DNA of 64,000 nucleotides, from assembly GCA_007258455.2 (NCBI GenBank), contig VDFB02000001.1, positions 11,034,202 through 11,098,201 on the forward strand, in the 5' to 3' direction. Shown here piece after piece: positions 62,601 to 64,000 of the stretch. The notes beneath the pieces were generated by a model. It did not search any database. It was not told where the DNA came from and was given only the letters and a program-made list of their open reading frames with translations. Within the stretch, counting starts at the first letter, position 1. The number at the start of each line of letters is the position of its first letter. This DNA comes from Sequoia sempervirens. Lineage: Eukaryota > Streptophyta > Pinopsida > Cupressales > Cupressaceae. The position numbers and the translations under genes were made by a program.

Positions 62601-63110
62601 GTGGTTGACCAAATCTATGAAATATTTTTGCGATTGGGAAATTTTACCTAGTCCCCCCTATTTTTATAACATATCAAGAATGCTATTGAAATCAACCCCT
62701 ATTACATAGTTTTCATTTGCAATCTTTGCGAATTCCAAATTTAATTCACTCCATACAATTATTTTATCCTCTAATTTAGTAGGCCCATAGACATTGAAAC
62801 TGTAGAAATTTAAATCCATGTTTAAATTGTGTACCTTGGTAGATTGTTAGTTAAACATATAGATTTGAGGCTCCAAGGAAACTATTTTGAATTTCCACAA
62901 GATACCTAATCCACTAGAAATGTCAGTAGCCTCCTTGAAGAATCCCATCAAAACTTTGTAATGATTAATGAAAGAGTTTACATTCACCTTATTTAGTTTG
63001 GTCTATTGTAGCATAACTGTATCAATTAATTGATTGTTCAAATGGTACTTGATCATACGCATTTTGTTAGGGGTGTTTAAGCCCCTAACAATCCAAATTA
63101 GGATCTTCAT
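59690..63110 (-). pseudogene. L1-type LINE ORF2 (endonuclease-reverse transcriptase)
   Basis: The minus strand begins at about 63110 with MKILIWIVRGLN, the start of the plant L1 endonuclease. It continues with VYGPTKLEDK (about 62760-62790), FTWNKK (about 62550) and a long linker. The reverse transcriptase has KASDLNKFPTSFYQFF (about 61745-61795), ISQEQSDFIP (about 61500-61530), the equivalent of DGIII.HE.IHS (about 61450-61490), and GIRQGDP.SPFFFVI-type sequence in a shifted frame (about 61195-61250). The C-terminal part has LQLWNFTMRSSPIIIKHLTWEINNGNYASFWFD split over 60300-60420 and a Cys/His-containing tail (about 59830-60000). Many stops and frameshifts; only 60223-60474 and 61614-61811 stay open. 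Inactive; no A-rich tail is seen on the minus-strand 3' side. Confidence 0.82.
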
Positions 63111-63884
63111 GGCTTCTTAAGGGAGGGGACTCCTCCCTTATATCTTAGAAACTATTTTTCTATTGTTGCTTGATCATTGCTCATAGTAGACACCTAAAAT
63201 CTGACCTTACCCAGCCACACCTAATTTTAGAGAGTGGGCATGTGCAGGATCATGGTATGCCAAAAAGTGGCAATGGAGGAAAAAATACGTGTTTCTACGA
63301 CTCAAAAACGCGAAAATGGTGAGTTGACTTTTTGGAGCTGGGGTGACTCAAAGGCAGGAGGAGACTTTGGTTTGAGATCAGGACACTAGATTTGGATCAG
63401 GAACAGGGCACGGTCAGACTATCCAGGGTGGGACAGGATAACTCAATTTTCAATCTTGAAAACAAATCTATTCAAACCAACAAAAGGGCTAATCTCATTC
63501 ATTTGACATAAGCAAAGGTGGATATCTCAGATCCAAATGAATCTCAGATTCAAATCAATTATCAAATTCAAATGGGATATCAGATTTTGGTCATTATATG
63601 TAAAAGCATTGAAAACTCATTCATTTTTCGCACTGACTCACCATCGGTAGCATAAGGTGGAAGCGAGAAATCGGGTACTTGGGTGGAATCCACCTGTCTT
63701 ATCAATTAAAATTTTTTAATTTTTTGAAATCAAATTTTCAAATGAATTAGATTTGTTTATTTTTAATTCGGTTTTCAAAATATTATTTTTTGGTAGAAAA
63801 AACTAGGGTTTTTTGGTAGATTTGCAAAAAAACATAAAAAATTGAAGAAAAATAGTAAGAAACTACTTTTTTTTAAAATGTAAT
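63111..63884. other. No gene recognised; possible LINE 5' region
   Basis: Lies just upstream of LINE ORF2 in minus sense. It holds some repetition of 'atctcag-att-caaat' near 63520-63590. No conserved coding sequence. Confidence 0.3.
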
Positions 63885-64000
63885 GGCATTTCCATAGCAT
63901 ACAAACATTGAGAGCAAATAAAATATAGAGTTCAATCCATGAATTATAGAAAATAGATTTTTGTTGGTTATATTCATATCGGTGATTACATTGCACAAAA
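63885..64000. repeat. Dispersed repeat also at 2470-2590
   Basis: Shares 'ggcatttccatagcata', 'agcaaataaaata' and 'gaattatagaaaatagatttttg' with the earlier copy. It runs off the window end. Confidence 0.6.

Overview
This is a repeat-dominated, AT-rich stretch of a large plant nuclear genome, most likely a gymnosperm. Reasons: very long LTRs (3.6 kb and possibly 4.1 kb), Ty3/gypsy, LINE-L1, hAT-like and Mutator-like remnants, PPR- and SMC2-derived plant gene fragments, and iMet-type primer binding sites. I see no intact host gene, no rRNA or tRNA gene and no CRISPR array. Nearly every coding stretch is a transposon protein or gene fragment broken by in-frame stops.

Layout. (1) 1-641 is an LTR-like sequence. 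(2) 642-913 and 28518-28860 are two halves of one repeat ('DE') that lies uninterrupted at 59098-59665. Between the halves sits a composite insertion of about 27.6 kb (914-28520). It has short terminal inverted repeats, a likely 9-10 bp C-rich target duplication, inverted internal arms (914-1590 against 24975-25655), a ~300-bp tandem repeat, an inverted-tandem array derived from a PPR gene (2740-5400), and several copies of a fragment of the condensin gene SMC2 (6440-8210 minus, 19025-20550 minus pieces, 22640-23697 plus). (3) Inside it is a 10.3-kb element (8359-18639) with hAT-like ends, an 8-bp target duplication checked against an unoccupied inverted copy at about 22430, subterminal ATTGGCGAA repeats and three decayed unidentified ORFs. 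The largest ORF is 1,044 codons in one frame with 17 internal stops and no frameshift. (4) 28860-30430 is a LINE-like remnant. (5) 30500-37081 plus 54277-54700 are two tandem copies of a ~1.4-kb repeat. Copy 1 is split by a 4.1-kb solo-LTR-like insertion. Copy 2 is split by a Ty3/gypsy element lacking reverse transcriptase (37082-54276), whose left LTR is split in turn by an 11.95-kb minus-strand Ty3/gypsy chromovirus (38144-50093). (6) 54784-59097 holds LTR-like sequence and a gag-protease remnant. (7) 59690-63110 is a minus-strand L1-type LINE ORF2 pseudogene.

Nesting order is readable because unoccupied sister copies of several target sites lie in the same window. In-frame stops are mostly TAG at former CAG (Gln) or TGA at former CGA, the pattern expected from deamination of methylated cytosine in silenced plant transposons. 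All protein statements come from conceptual translation and family knowledge. No database search was run.
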